Shown: positions 33,436-43,906 of the stretch, one piece after another
Position numbering within the stretch: the first letter of the stretch is position 1
Layout: every line of letters starts with the position of its first letter
Assembly (NCBI GenBank): GCA_946122785.1
Contig: CAMGYJ010000002.1
Coordinates: 53,655,703 to 53,719,702 of the forward strand
Source: Linum tenue
Taxonomy: Eukaryota > Streptophyta > Magnoliopsida > Malpighiales > Linaceae
Length of the DNA stretch: 64,000 nucleotides
Reading direction: 5' to 3'
Program-made: the position numbers and the translations under genes
Notes under the pieces: generated by a model
Told to the model about the DNA's origin: nothing
Seen by the model: the letters and a program-made list of their open reading frames with translations, nothing else
Databases searched by the model: none

Positions 33436-33569
33436 ATAATGTATCCATTTTTTAGTATATTCTTATTTCTTGGTTGATGTATGACGTTCACGGGACCTTA
33501 GAACCTCGCTTGGTTTTGAATGATTGTTGAAATTATTTGGATCCATTTAAAAAAAATTACCCTACCAAC

Positions 33570-33780
33570 AAAAATTTGGTCCAGTGGTTATGGCATCAAA
33601 CTTTGAACTCAGAGTTCCTAGTTGAGATTCCTATGATGCACAAACCTTCTCCTCTTTCCCTTCCCCTAATCGTGGGCCCCATAAAAAGGGGAATTATCGT
33701 TCCTAAAAATAGGGATGGGGAACAAACTCATCATCGTAGGTAACCATTGAATCCGAATAAATTTAATTTATCGCAAAAAA
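33570..33780 (+). mobile_element. Possible tRNA-derived SINE
   Basis: TGGTCCAGTGGTTATGGCA (33,579 on) resembles a pol III A box, and GTTGAGATTCC, about 50 bases later, resembles a B box; the spacing is that of tRNA-type plant SINEs. The element ends near an A-rich stretch at 33,774-33,780. No clear target duplication. Confidence 0.45.
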
Positions 33781-33789
33781 TTCAACGCG

Positions 33790-34402
33790 CATTACTTTTG
33801 ACTAGGTTTTCATAAACCTGACAAGAAGGATAATGAGTTCGGTGCGGTTTTGATATTTAAGTATTAACACCAAATGCACCCGACTATATGCCTCAACTAT
33901 GGTGAGACTCATTCGATTTACCATTTCAGGCATCCAAATCTATCAAGCATAGTATTATCTCTTAGACTCCAAGTCTTGTTGATTCTGGCTCATTTTACAA
34001 ACAATATATATCAAAGAAATGTCAATTAACATCAACATTGTAAAAAAAGAATTATATACTATAAATCTTTGGATATAATTATTTAGGATAGTTGTAGAAG
34101 GACTTTCTTAAACTGCATAAAAGTATGTTACATTAAATCTCCACCAAATTTTAGTTTAAGAGATAATTGTTATTTTAGAAGGGTTGAGTGAGAAGGAATG
34201 GATGGATTAGATTGAGAAGGAAGGGATCCATGGCCATTTTTGTAGGAGTTAGGACGGAAAGTGGAGAGTGAGGAGATGATTGACCGAATTTTTGTGGCAA
34301 CTGATAAGATTTTGGGTGCCTCAGCATGTATTTCTAGACGGATGATAAGACACTCTTCAAATCTCGGTTAATATAAATGCAACTAATCTCTTCTTATGAA
34401 TA
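33790..34402. other. Spacer, nothing recognised
   Basis: A+T-rich text with no gene. It ends at the target duplication of the hAT-like element. Confidence 0.4.
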
Positions 34403-34410
34403 CCAACAGT

Positions 34411-35114
34411 TAGGGGTGGGCATTGGGTGGGTCGGGTGGATTTTGACCATAAAATGCATCCACCCGCGCTTAAACGGATTGATAATTTTTAACCCACCAC
34501 CCACCCACATTTAGTCTCGGGTTGGGTCGGGCGGATGGTGGATGATGCGGGTGGGTTTGTGGGTTCACCCACATCACAATGTATATAATATAAAGGAGTC
34601 AACTTGACATGATAATAGGTGAAAGAATCATCGAGGGAACACAAGAAGTTGAAATAGGGCGAAAAATGTCGAATTAGTTCTTAAATTAGATAGGATTTCT
34701 ATTGTGAAAGAGTTTTCTACAGATTGAGACGATTATTAGGTGCAAGGAACTAAGGAAAATAATTCCACAAAGGAAAGAGCGGTGATCTAAGCACAAGAAT
34801 TAGAGGAAAAAGTAAAAGGATGAAGAGGGGATCTCTATTTGGAAGGTTGGCTTTGAGGTTCAAACTCCAGGAGCAGTCCGAGTTTATATCTAATGTCTCC
34901 ACTCTCCTCTCTCTAGCGCCAACGACTTTGATCTTTTTGTTGTTGGGTTGAGTGGGTCACCCGCACACTCACCCACAACCCACCCACCACCCGGCGGATG
35001 GCTCCCAACGCAACCCGTCACCCACCCACAGACCCATCCACTTAACGAAATTCGGATCAAATGCAGGTGGGTCTGCCCAAACTCGCGGATGATCCGCCCG
35101 CATGCCCAGCCCTA
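34411..35114. mobile_element. hAT-like element with 8-bp target duplication
   Basis: CCAACAGT is repeated at 34403-34410 and 35115-35122. Ends TAGGGGTGGGCAT and the complement of ATGCCCAGCCCTA are 13-bp TIRs with two mismatches. Subterminal GGGTGGGTC/GACCCACCC repeats. 704 bp, no transposase. The right border abuts the LINE fragment that starts at 35123. Confidence 0.87.
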
Positions 35115-35122
35115 CCAACAGT

Positions 35123-35907
35123 TCTTTGGAGCTTATCTGCAGGATTGGATTCTTGGAAACATTCTACACCATCAAAGGAGCCTTGACTTTGGCATTACCT
35201 GTTGGTCTTTTTAGCGGACCAGAAACGACCGAGTCTTTACAGACAAAGTCGTCACACCTGAGACCTTTATTCAGTGCGTCCAGGCTTGGTTACCTGTAGT
35301 GAGAAATTCTTTGGACAATGATAGTTTCATTCATCAGCCTAATTCTCCTGGTAGAACAGAGGGGCAAATCACTTGGAAGCCACCGCGTTCCGAGTGAGTT
35401 TACCTCAATTTTGATGACTTTGTTCTCCCTGAATCAGGCCATGCAGCGGCTGGTGGCTTAATTCGTAATAACTTGGGACGCTGTCTTACAACATTATCTA
35501 TTAACCTGGGGTCGTGCTCTATTACCCAGGTTGATTTGATGGGTGTTGTTGAAGTTCTTCAGGTGGCTTGGGATACTGGTCAGTGTCGGGTTCTGCCTCA
35601 ACTCGACTCGAAAGTGCGCAGTTCAGCTGCTACAACGCACCGACATTGACGGGCACCACTATTCGGCCATTATTTCCCGATTTTATGTGCTCCTTTCCCA
35701 TCCTTGGGAAGTTCGTATCTCCCATGTGTATCGTGCGGGTAATGTTTGTGCTTATTATCTTGCTAGTCAGGGTCACCATCTTACCTATTATTGTCATTTG
35801 TTTCCGATTTTTTATTCGATGCTCTCGCATCCGTTATTATATGACTGTCAGGGGGCGGTTGGTTTTGAATGAAAGTTAGAGTGTCGTTGCATCCATTATA
35901 AAAAAAG
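35123..35907 (+). pseudogene. LINE 3' end with RNase H-like domain and short A tail
   Basis: In shifting frames: QDWILGNILHHQRSLDFGIT, RTRNDRVFTDKVV, ITWKPPRSE, LNFDDFVLPESGHAAAGGLI, RNNLGRCLTT, then WEVRISHVYRAGNVCAYYLA. This is the end of the zinc-binding region and the RNase H-like domain of a plant LINE ORF2. At least two frameshifts. It ends in a short A run at about 35,899-35,906. Confidence 0.75.
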
Positions 35908-36116
35908 TTTTAGGGTCAACGGTTGGAATGGTTCTAAAAATTGGTGGTGATAAATTTGATAATGTTCAATTACATGTTTTATATAGGGTAAATGCCATAT
36001 TTGGTCACTGTGTTTACTAAATCGTGTTATGTTTAGTCACTAACGGGAGAGTGACTAAATGTGACATGTTTGAGTAATTCGAGTAACCAAAATTTATATT
36101 AAATTTTTCTAGTGAC

Positions 36117-37511
36117 CAAGGCCGTCAAAATCGGGATTTTGATCGTAAAATCGTAGGATTTTACTTAGGGATTTCGATCCTGATTTTACTATAAAATTGG
36201 TGGACCTTAAAATCGTTCAAAATCGGAATTAAAATCGTTAAAATCATAAAATCGTACCAAAATCGGGATTTTGATCTTATGTGAACAAAATAGGGAGATT
36301 GAGCCAATTCAAAAGAAGCTTTCGGTGCAAATGACAATGACGGGATCTTCTAATATATTTTTCCTACTAAAAGAACATTTGAAAAGAAGAAGAAAAAAAC
36401 TAATAGGTAGGGATGACAATGGGTAGGGTCGGGTGCGGGTTTACCCTATACCAACTCCTAACCAGTCGGGTAGAGCCTTCTAAAATACCCGACCAAATAA
36501 CCACCGGGTATGAAAATTATATAACCATACCCTACCCACCAGGTAACCACGGGTATTCGGGTAACCATGGGTACGAATCCTAAACTATGAACTTATACAC
36601 ATATATGCACATACATACTGTTGTCCATTAAAAATTCTCCAAACTTGTAACTGTTCTAGCTTCAACAATCCACACAAATAAAAATAGCAAACACATAATA
36701 ATTGTTCTTGCTTCTACAATCCACACAAACATAATAATCGTCTACATTTTCATCATCAATAATGGTAGCTAAACTCAATTTCTCAAGCTAAACTAAATTT
36801 CTCAAGGGAAATTGACCCTTTGGTTAGCGGGGCGGGTATAACGGGGCGGGTATTATCGATTACCATACCCGTACCCTACCGTTTATTTTGAAACCGGGTA
36901 TTACCCGTACCCGCCCGTTACCCCGTCAAAGCAGGTAATTACCCTCGTTGACCGGTTACGGTCGGGTAGGGTACCCATGGTTACGGGTTGGATTGACATC
37001 CCTACTAATAGGGTTCGGTCAACCCCTTTCCCTTCTCCTTGTTTAACTCATCGGTAAAACAATTGTCAGAATATTGTAAGTGCGTAAGAATTAACATCAT
37101 TATTAACAAATTATTTTATTAATGAATATATTTGTACCAAACCAATGACATTAATTATTTTATTATAGTTCAGTTATTCTTAGTTTTAAATCATGCTTAG
37201 TAGATGATGTCGGAATACTACTTTGAGTTAAACTACCTAGACACAACATGAAAAACAAGAGCCAAATCCCATGAGCTCTATCCCTTCCTCATAAATTATT
37301 TTGAGTTACGCATTAAATAACAATTAAAATGATGATTTTGGAACATTAATCTTGAAAATTATCACTTTAAATGTTATAAGTTTTTGTGTTATTAATTATT
37401 TACCTTATTAATATTATTATATGTTAATTACTATATGATACTTAAAATCCTACGATTCCGATTTTACCCCAGTTTTCGATTTTAGGTAAAATTCCGATTT
37501 TAACTACTTTG
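36117..37511. mobile_element. hAT-like element, level 2 of the nest
   Basis: CTAGTGAC is repeated at 36109-36116 and 37512-37519. Ends CAAGGCCGTCAAAATCGG and the complement of CCGATTTTAACTACTTTG match at 13 of 18. Many aaaatcgg/ccgatttt words near both ends. Non-coding. Confidence 0.75.
36408..37004. mobile_element. hAT-like element, level 3 of the nest
   Basis: CTAATAGG is repeated at 36400-36407 and 37005-37012. Ends TAGGGATGACAAT and the complement of ATTGACATCCCTA are TIRs with one mismatch. GGGTA/TACCC-rich subterminal regions. 597 bp, non-coding. Confidence 0.85.
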
Positions 37512-37827
37512 CTAGTGACTAAACATGACATGATTTAATAATCTCAATGACCAAATATGACATTTACCCGTTTTACATACAAACCGAACATAAGAACGTC
37601 CTTATCGAATGGTCCACTCTTATTCCAAAAAAAAAAATGTTCCACTCATTTCGTCAAAATCCAAACTCACCACAACCGTCCATTTACATAGTAATTAATG
37701 TCATAAAGTCACCGTTGTTCCTCAAAACTGCCTGAAATACGGTATATTCCCTTAACCCTCACACAACACAACACACGCGAATTACAGAAAGAAGAAGAGA
37801 GTAATAATTGTCATTTTCACTAATCTT

Positions 37828-40012
37828 CTTTTTTTTTGGTAGAAAATGGGACGCTAAAGGGCGCCCCTGCCTGAAACTTAAATTAACCGGGTTTGGGATA
37901 TACCCAAAACGTCATACAAAATCCAGAAGGTCAGACCCGGGTCTGAGCTCTCAAAAACATGGAAACCTATACTAGCAGAGTGGCCTTTATTAGCAAGGAA
38001 ATCCGCCACTTTATTTCCTTCTCTATAGATATGGGAAACTCTGACTTCCCAGTTCTGCTGGAGCAGTCTCTGAAATTGCAAAACCAGATTATGATACCTG
38101 TGCTCCGTCTGATCCTGCGAGGTAAGGATATTGATAGCCGTAGTGGAGTCCAACTGCAGCAAGACTTTCCTGTATCCGTACTTCCACGCCATCTGCAAGC
38201 CCCGGATGGCCGCCATGATCTCGGCTCGGGTAATCGTGCACACTCCCAAGTTCTCCACAAAGGCTCCCATGCATTTCCCCATCCAGTCTCGGATAACGCC
38301 CCCACCAGCTGCTTCTGATCCTGGTTGTTTCACTGAGCCGTCGGTGTTAACGCACACCCAATCTTGTGGTGGTGGTCTCCAAGCTAGCTGCTGTTCTGAC
38401 CTCAAGGGCTTATCAAGCTGAGATGCTGCGTCATTCTCCTGCGCTTGCCTGATAGTCGACGTCCAGCAGCCAATACGTTGCGCCAACACGTGATCTTCTT
38501 GTGTCAGGTTGTGGAAGACCTTCTCATTTCTTCTTTTCCAGAGATACCAGGCCGCCACACCGAACAGAAGGCCTTCCTTCTCCCTCTTGAGGTGCTCATC
38601 TAGCCAAGCTGCAAAACCGAGACCGTAGGTTAGTGAGGTCTCTTGTATACCCAGCTTGGTCCATACCTGTAGAGAGCTCGGACACTGGCGCAGAATGTGT
38701 TCAGCCGTCTCCGGTCCCGCTTTGCATATCGGGCAAGTATCATCCGTCGTCAGTTTCCGCTTCTTGCGCTGCGCATTGGTCATCAGCCTGTCATGGAAAA
38801 CCAACCACAGAAAATGCTTAATGCGGTTCGGGCCTGCCCACTTCCAGAGGCGCTTCCAGTGCTGGTGGTTGTTCGCTTGCTCCTCCTCCCCCATCCCGTC
38901 GCTTAGCCACTCCACAGCCGCAGCATAGGCTGACTGAAGCTTAAACTTTCCGTCTGGCTCCATTCCCCAAGCGGTAATGTCTTCACCCGATCCCGGCACG
39001 GGAGGGTCTGTACCTGCAATCAAAGCCAACAGATTCTCAGACACATGTGGATCAATATCCTGCCACTTCCACTCACCTGAATCCGTGACCATCTCCGCAA
39101 CGGTAGCCTGCCAGTTAATTCCTTCCCCAGTGCTTGTGATCTGCTCACTCAAGATAGTACCCTCAGCAAGCCAAGGATCCGTCCAAAACTGCACATTATG
39201 GCCTTCTCGGATGTCCCACACCACCCGCTGCTTAAGAATAGGCCAAGTATCCACAATGCCTTTCCATAGTCGTGAGAAGTTACTCTTCTTCATCACCAAA
39301 GTCCCTGCCTCATTGACTTTGAAATACTTGCTCTGCAGGACCCGAATCCATAGCTCCTCTGACCTGTTCAAGAAGGCCCACCCGAGCTTCATAATGTAAG
39401 CCAGGTTCAAAGCTCTAGCAGAGCGCATGCCCAGTCCACCAAGCTCCTTTGGTTTACAAATGGTTTCCCATTTGACCAAGTGAGTTTTAGAGACGCCGTC
39501 TTCTGCACCCCAGATAAAGGCTCTGACTTTCCTGTCAATGATGTCACAAACCGAGACCGGGAGAACTGCCGTTTGCATGACATAATTCGGAAGGGAATTG
39601 AGAACTGAGGTAGCCAAAGTCACTCTCCCTGCCAAGGAAAGACTCCTCGCCTTCCAACCTGAGAGCCGGTGATCAATCTTCTCCAGGATGAATTTATAGG
39701 TATCCTTGGTGACTCTGCCGTGGATGACCGGAACACCCAGATAGCGCCCCAGGTTGCTGGTTTGCTTGATCCCCAACATGTCGCTGATCCTTTTCTTCAG
39801 GTTTTCCTTGGTGTTTTTTGAGAAGAAGACACAAGACTTGTCCTTGCTAACTTGCTCCCCTGATGCCTCACAAAACCGGTTCAGGCAGCTTAGGATCTCT
39901 TCTCCTTGCTTCGGGTCAGCCTCCGCGAATAAGACCAAATCATCTGCAAAAAATAAATGAGTCAGTGCAGGGCCGCCCTTTGACAGCGTAATCGGTCTCC
40001 AGGCTTTCAATA
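37828..40012 (-). mobile_element. 5'-truncated LINE with long open ORF2 end
   Basis: A minus-strand frame is open for 710 codons (40010 to 37878), followed by a short 3' part and a 9-base A tail (complement of the T run at 37828-37836). The insertion starts inside the reverse transcriptase domain. No convincing target duplication found on inspection. Confidence 0.88.
37878..40010 (-). CDS. LINE ORF2 C-terminal part: RT end, zinc-binding domain, RNase H-like domain
   Basis: 710 codons without interruption. Residues about 10-35 hold the catalytic LTHLFFADDLVLFAEA motif, then the RT thumb (GRYLGVPV about 90, GWKARSLSLAGRVTLATSVL about 118-137, AFIWG). Residues about 395-450 are the zf-RVT domain (KRLWKWAGPNRIKHFLWL, CPICKAGPETAEHILRQCP). 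Residues about 550-690 are an RVT_3 RNase H-like domain (CVNTDGSVKQPGSEAAGGGV, LQLDSTTAINIL, HIYREGNKVADFLA). The apurinic endonuclease, N-terminal RT fingers and ORF1 are missing, so it cannot transpose by itself. Lack of stops suggests recent insertion. The listed Met is the first in frame, not a native start. Confidence 0.88.
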   Translation of the reverse strand: MKAWRPITLSKGGPALTHLFFADDLVLFAEADPKQGEEILSCLNRFCEASGEQVSKDKSCVFFSKNTKENLKKRISDMLGIKQTSNLGRYLGVPVIHGRVTKDTYKFILEKIDHRLSGWKARSLSLAGRVTLATSVLNSLPNYVMQTAVLPVSVCDIIDRKVRAFIWGAEDGVSKTHLVKWETICKPKELGGLGMRSARALNLAYIMKLGWAFLNRSEELWIRVLQSKYFKVNEAGTLVMKKSNFSRLWKGIVDTWPILKQRVVWDIREGHNVQFWTDPWLAEGTILSEQITSTGEGINWQATVAEMVTDSGEWKWQDIDPHVSENLLALIAGTDPPVPGSGEDITAWGMEPDGKFKLQSAYAAAVEWLSDGMGEEEQANNHQHWKRLWKWAGPNRIKHFLWLVFHDRLMTNAQRKKRKLTTDDTCPICKAGPETAEHILRQCPSSLQVWTKLGIQETSLTYGLGFAAWLDEHLKREKEGLLFGVAAWYLWKRRNEKVFHNLTQEDHVLAQRIGCWTSTIRQAQENDAASQLDKPLRSEQQLAWRPPPQDWVCVNTDGSVKQPGSEAAGGGVIRDWMGKCMGAFVENLGVCTITRAEIMAAIRGLQMAWKYGYRKVLLQLDSTTAINILTSQDQTEHRYHNLVLQFQRLLQQNWEVRVSHIYREGNKVADFLANKGHSASIGFHVFESSDPGLTFWILYDVLGISQTRLI

Positions 40013-40234
40013 ATTAAATTGCATCAATTGTCTATAACTTCAATTATACATCTCTATCATGGATTAGTTGCCTGTGATGTATGAGATAATAAGGTTAGTG
40101 ACAACATGACATGAAATATCGAGTACAACGAAAAAATAAAACTATTGAATAAAAGATGATAGATAATGAAAGACAACGAAAGCATACCTACCTAATCAAC
40201 TTAGTATTATCTCAAATGTAAAATTAACAAGACT

Positions 40235-40590
40235 AAATTACACATTTGGCCACTCAAATTACATAAAATTTTCACATTTCTTGTCCAAATTATATTTTTT
40301 TTATTTGGGTTGGGTTGGATTTGATGATGTGGCAGGTTTGATGATTTGGCAGTCGAGTTTGGTGATATGGCAGGTTAAAATAGGGCACGCCAGCACTTCT
40401 GTTAGCTACGCCAGCAAATTACTGATAGCGTTAACGGAAATCGACGAAGATTAACGAAGAATGACCAAACATGAACCATTTTACTAATTTGAGTGACCAG
40501 CATTAAAATTAAATAATTTTAATAATTAAACATAATATTTTTTAGTAAACTCAGTAACCAAGGTTACGTAGAATTTACCCTCTAAACTTG
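40235..40590. mobile_element. Small relative of the TTTGGTCAC-type MULE-like elements
   Basis: Begins with actaaattacacatttggccactcaaatta and ends with agtaaccaaggttacgtagaatttaccct, inverted in style; the interior has gatgtggcag, gttaacggaaat, gaccaaacatgaaccattttactaatttgagtgacca, the same phrases as the arms at 60680 and 1582. No target duplication seen, about 355 bp. Confidence 0.5.
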
Positions 40591-40599
40591 TTTCTCGCC

Positions 40600-42680
40600 A
40601 AAACAAATTGAAGGTCAGGCTTGTCAATAGTCATTAGCCATTAGGCAAGTCACCCCACTATGAAGAAGATTGATGTTGATGGGTCTTCGATGACTACATC
40701 AAAGAAATTGACTATTGTTTTTTATTTCCACTACTAATAACATTTTGGCGACTGGCAAAATTGAAATAATGGAACCAAGTTTTTTTTTATTAGAAAGGAA
40801 TTGGTTGCTCGGTGACCATCACAATTCACAAGTTGCAACATTGTATGGTAGTTTCTTTTCCTTTCTAGGCAAAAACTAATGTTTAATATAAAAAAGAATA
40901 ATTCTAGTATTGTGGGATAAAAAATTCATTACACCTTAGATTCCGTTTTTTAAATTCATATAGCTATTTATAAAGTTATTAAATTATACAAATTGTAGGA
41001 AATCCCTAAAATGGTTTCAGTAATCTTTAGAGTGTACACTCATGTCAAATTTATGCCTCACACTTAATTTATGCCCATCTGAATGTCAAATTACTAGGGG
41101 TTATTATGTTAATTACCAAAATAAATAAACCTAAATTCTATTAACCATAGAAGATAATATTATAATCAGATCGTCCAAACTAATACAATAATAATATTAG
41201 CCAAACTAAAGTTTAATTAATTTGGTTAATTAGTAACCAGATTAACCAATATAACATCAAATTCTCATTAAGTGAGAATTTGTTTCGGTTAATGCATCAA
41301 TTTACAATTTATATAATGAGTAATACATAACAATTAACACATAATTATAGTTAATTCTTAACATAAGTAAATATAACTAATATAATTACTTTACATTCAA
41401 TAGAAGTATTCACCTAACAAAAATATATGTCAATGGTATGGGGTTAATGTACTATTGTGTTTGTATAAATTGACATAGTCTCTTAGCAATTATCAGATAT
41501 TGAAACAGACCTTATTTTGAAGTTTTCATCGAATATAATGTATAAGTTTTATCTAAATTAGGTGTATATATGTTGCGGTCTACATTCTACAAATACAAAT
41601 ATACAACATATGAACAATATTGAGCTTTATTTTTCATGAGTCTAAAAAGAGGAACATTTGGTTGTCGAGTTTTTATGCAAATTATTATATGTATATAATA
41701 TATATTAGATATATAGCTAATTATTTAACTGGTTAATTTGGTTTCATTAGTTAGCAGTGTCTGAAACCAAACCAAACATGCTAAAAAAATTGACCAAACC
41801 ATACAGATTATTCAAATTAACCAAACCAAATTATCCAAATACTATCAGTTAAATCGATTACCACAGTAACTACTCCATTTGAACACCCCTACAAACCAGT
41901 GATAGAGTCACTTTTATGAAAATGGAGATTATATCTCCACTCAACTTTCAAAATCATATAAAATTTCATGAAAATTTTGTAATAAATTTAAGAAATATAG
42001 TTGTTAATAAACCTTTAGCATCTGAACCTAGAATTTAAGGCCCTCATTAAGTTCTTTTGCATCCGTTACTGTGCCAAACAACGAGTTTTATTAGAGAAAT
42101 GGGTGTAACTAGATATGGATAAAAAAAGTTTATTGTAAACCAAACTATCTATTAGTTAGTAATTTTATTTGAGTACTATGGGATATATAAGAACAAGTAT
42201 CTCAATTTATAAGGCATGCATGGTCTATTGACACTGAAGTGTAATCTTCTATGAAACATGGCGAGCAATAGTGAGTCAGATTTAATCATGTTTCATCATA
42301 GCGGGATATCCTTCTCCAACTTGCCATTAAAGTCCTTCCTCTTATTGTGCCATTTATGTCCAATGGAAAAAATGGCGATGATCCATATAACTTTTTTTGT
42401 GTTTGTTCTTCAACATAAGATGTGATGTTTTTATCTGTACCTAGTTATTCTGCTAACTGCATAAGTTGTTAGTATATACTAACTAATATCCAAAATGTAT
42501 GAAATAGTATCCTAATCTGCTGATTTTACTAAAGTATCTAGATAGCACATACTAGTATTCAAAACATCACAAACTAGTATCCAGATAGCAGATACCAACT
42601 AATATCCACAATCAACCAACTAGTATTCAATATGGATACTCTTATAAATTATCTGGATACTCTTATAAATTATCTGGACA
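40600..42680. other. A+T-rich spacer; possible old hAT-like element at about 41,095-41,891
   Basis: taggggttatt (41,095) and gaacacccct(a) (to about 41,891) look like degenerate ends of a hAT-type element with aaccaaa/tttggtt-rich interior; flanking caaattac/caaaccag match poorly. A 21-base phrase (ggatactcttataaattatct) is tandemly duplicated near 42,625-42,670. No gene seen. Confidence 0.35.
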
Positions 42681-42689
42681 TAAGGACAT

Positions 42690-43075
42690 GCCAGTTTATC
42701 TTTGGTACTCCAACCAGAAAGGAGACAATAAGCTGAAAATCGTTGATAGTCCACAACACTATAGCTTTTATGTTGAAGTTCATTTTTTTGAATGCGTCAT
42801 AATTCACAACACCATCATTCCATAATGCCTTCAGATCATCTATGAGGAATCTCAGATAAACGTCAATATTAATACCAGTGTTTTGGACTAGGAATGAGTA
42901 AAGTCAAGAACAAATATAGACTCTTCATGCATTGAATTTATGCAATGCTCTCCAAGCTTCATAGTCAGCAGGGTGCCTTAATAGCCCATCTTTGGCATGT
43001 GTACGTCATGCCATATCTTGGGCAATTTTTCTCGACATGAAAAATCTTTGGAGTCTCGTTACAATGAAAAAATAT
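42690..43075 (-). pseudogene. CACTA TNP2-type transposase remnant
   Basis: Minus strand: RLQRFFMSRKIAQDMA, stop, then DGLLRHPADYEAWRALHKF, and after a gap INIDVYLRFLIDDLKALWND, GVVNYDAFKKMNF, AIVLWTINDFQLIVSFLVG. This order (LQR.FMS...DM.WH, LRHPAD..AWK, IDVYLQPLI..LK.LW..GV, W.INDFPAY..LSGW) is that of the TNP2 transposase of En/Spm elements. Several stops and an internal deletion of the part that normally follows the HPAD motif. It could once have mobilised elements such as 28889-32630, but no link can be shown. Confidence 0.75.
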
Positions 43076-43195
43076 CGTAATATTTTCTATGGAACCTTTT
43101 TCACTCTCCCCTTTCTATCCTTGTAGACTTTCTTATATCCATGTACCTTATGGATTTGTTTGATAAGTCTTTTTATGATTTTGTTGGATGAGTAT

Positions 43196-43468
43196 CGTAA
43201 CACTTTAGGCAAATCCCACATCGACAAAGTACATGAGATATCCGTGGTTTATAAGTAAGAAACCGACCTTAACTGACAAGACGCGTTTTGGGGGGAAACG
43301 GAGGAGCTCTTGTGAGAACTCCGAAGTTAAACGTGCTCAGTGTGGAGTACAACAAGGATGAGTGACCTTATTGGAAGTCACCTTGAATTGCACTCCAAGT
43401 CAAAAACAGTGAGGGCCGAGGCCCAAAGCGGACAATATCTTCGTCGGGAAAAGGTTCGGGATGTTACA
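43196..43468 (+). repeat. 5' LTR of Cassandra
   Basis: 273 bp, starts CGTAACACTTTAGG (the expected TG has mutated to CG) and ends GATGTTACA. About 90 percent identical by eye to 43561-43832. Confidence 0.9.
43314..43394 (+). promoter_or_regulatory. 5S rRNA-like block with internal pol III promoter motifs in the 5' LTR
   Basis: GAACTCCGAAGTTAAACGTG and AAGGATGAGTGACC with the intervening spacing correspond to the A box and C box region of plant 5S rRNA (gaactccgcagttaagcgtg, aggatgggtgacc). The second LTR carries the same block at 43679-43760. It is a 5S-derived promoter, not a 5S gene: the 5' part of 5S RNA is lacking. Confidence 0.85.
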
Positions 43469-43470
43469 AG

Positions 43471-43482
43471 TGGTATCAGAGC
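43471..43482 (+). promoter_or_regulatory. Met-tRNA primer binding site of Cassandra
   Basis: TGGTATCAGAGC two bases after the 5' LTR, complementary to the initiator Met-tRNA 3' end. Confidence 0.9.
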
Positions 43483-43560
43483 CTCTCTGCGTCCCTCTTG
43501 AAAGATGATGGGGCAAACCTCAACGAGGGCGTTGAGTCCCAAAGGGGGGAGGGGGTGGTA

Positions 43561-43832
43561 TGTAACACCTTAGGCAAATCCCACATCGACAAAGCACGGG
43601 AGAGATCCATAGTTCATAAGTAAGAAACCGACCTTAAATGACAAGACGCGTTTTGGGGGGAAACAGAGAAATTTTTGTGAGAACTCCGAAATTAAACGTG
43701 CTTAGTGTGGAGTACAATAAGGATGAGCGACCTTATGGGAAGTCACCTTGAATTGCACTCAAAGTAAAAAAAGCGAGAATCGAGGTTCTAAATGGACAAT
43801 ATCTTCGTCGGGAAAAGGTTCGGGATATTACA
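43561..43832 (+). repeat. 3' LTR of Cassandra
   Basis: 272 bp, starts TGTAACACCTTAGG and ends GATATTACA; direct copy of 43196-43468. Confidence 0.9.
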
Positions 43833-43906
43833 AGTATAGATGTAAATTTGATCAAGCAAACAAAAAAAATGTAACCATTAAAAAATTATCAAACGAGAAA
43901 TTATTT

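Larger units (their letters stand above)
35986..37569. mobile_element. Small MULE-like/foldback element (181 bp without its insert), level 1 of a triple nest
   Basis: Ends GGGTAAATGCCATATTTGGTCA and the complement of TGACCAAATATGACATTTACCC form 22-bp TIRs with one mismatch. Flanks GTTTTATATA (35976-35985) and GTTTTACATA (37570-37579) match at 9 of 10 bases, a MULE-size duplication. Without the nested element it would be about 181 bp, i.e. a MITE. Confidence 0.75.
43196..43832 (+). mobile_element. Cassandra TRIM retrotransposon, complete
   Basis: Two direct LTRs (43196-43468 and 43561-43832) flank a 92-bp interior made only of a primer site and a purine-rich tract (aaaggggggagggggtgg just before the second LTR). 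The 5-bp duplication AGTAT lies at 43191-43195 and 43833-43837. Each LTR contains a 5S rRNA-like block, the defining trait of Cassandra elements. No protein is encoded; movement depends on enzymes of other LTR elements. Confidence 0.93.

Noticed and set aside
38131..39399. Several plus-strand frames of 60-140 codons
   Set aside because: Antisense shadows of the LINE ORF2 frame 37878-40010.
43314..43394. 5S rRNA gene
   Set aside because: Only the 3' two-thirds is similar to 5S RNA and it lies inside a direct repeat with LTR features twice; it is the Cassandra LTR promoter.
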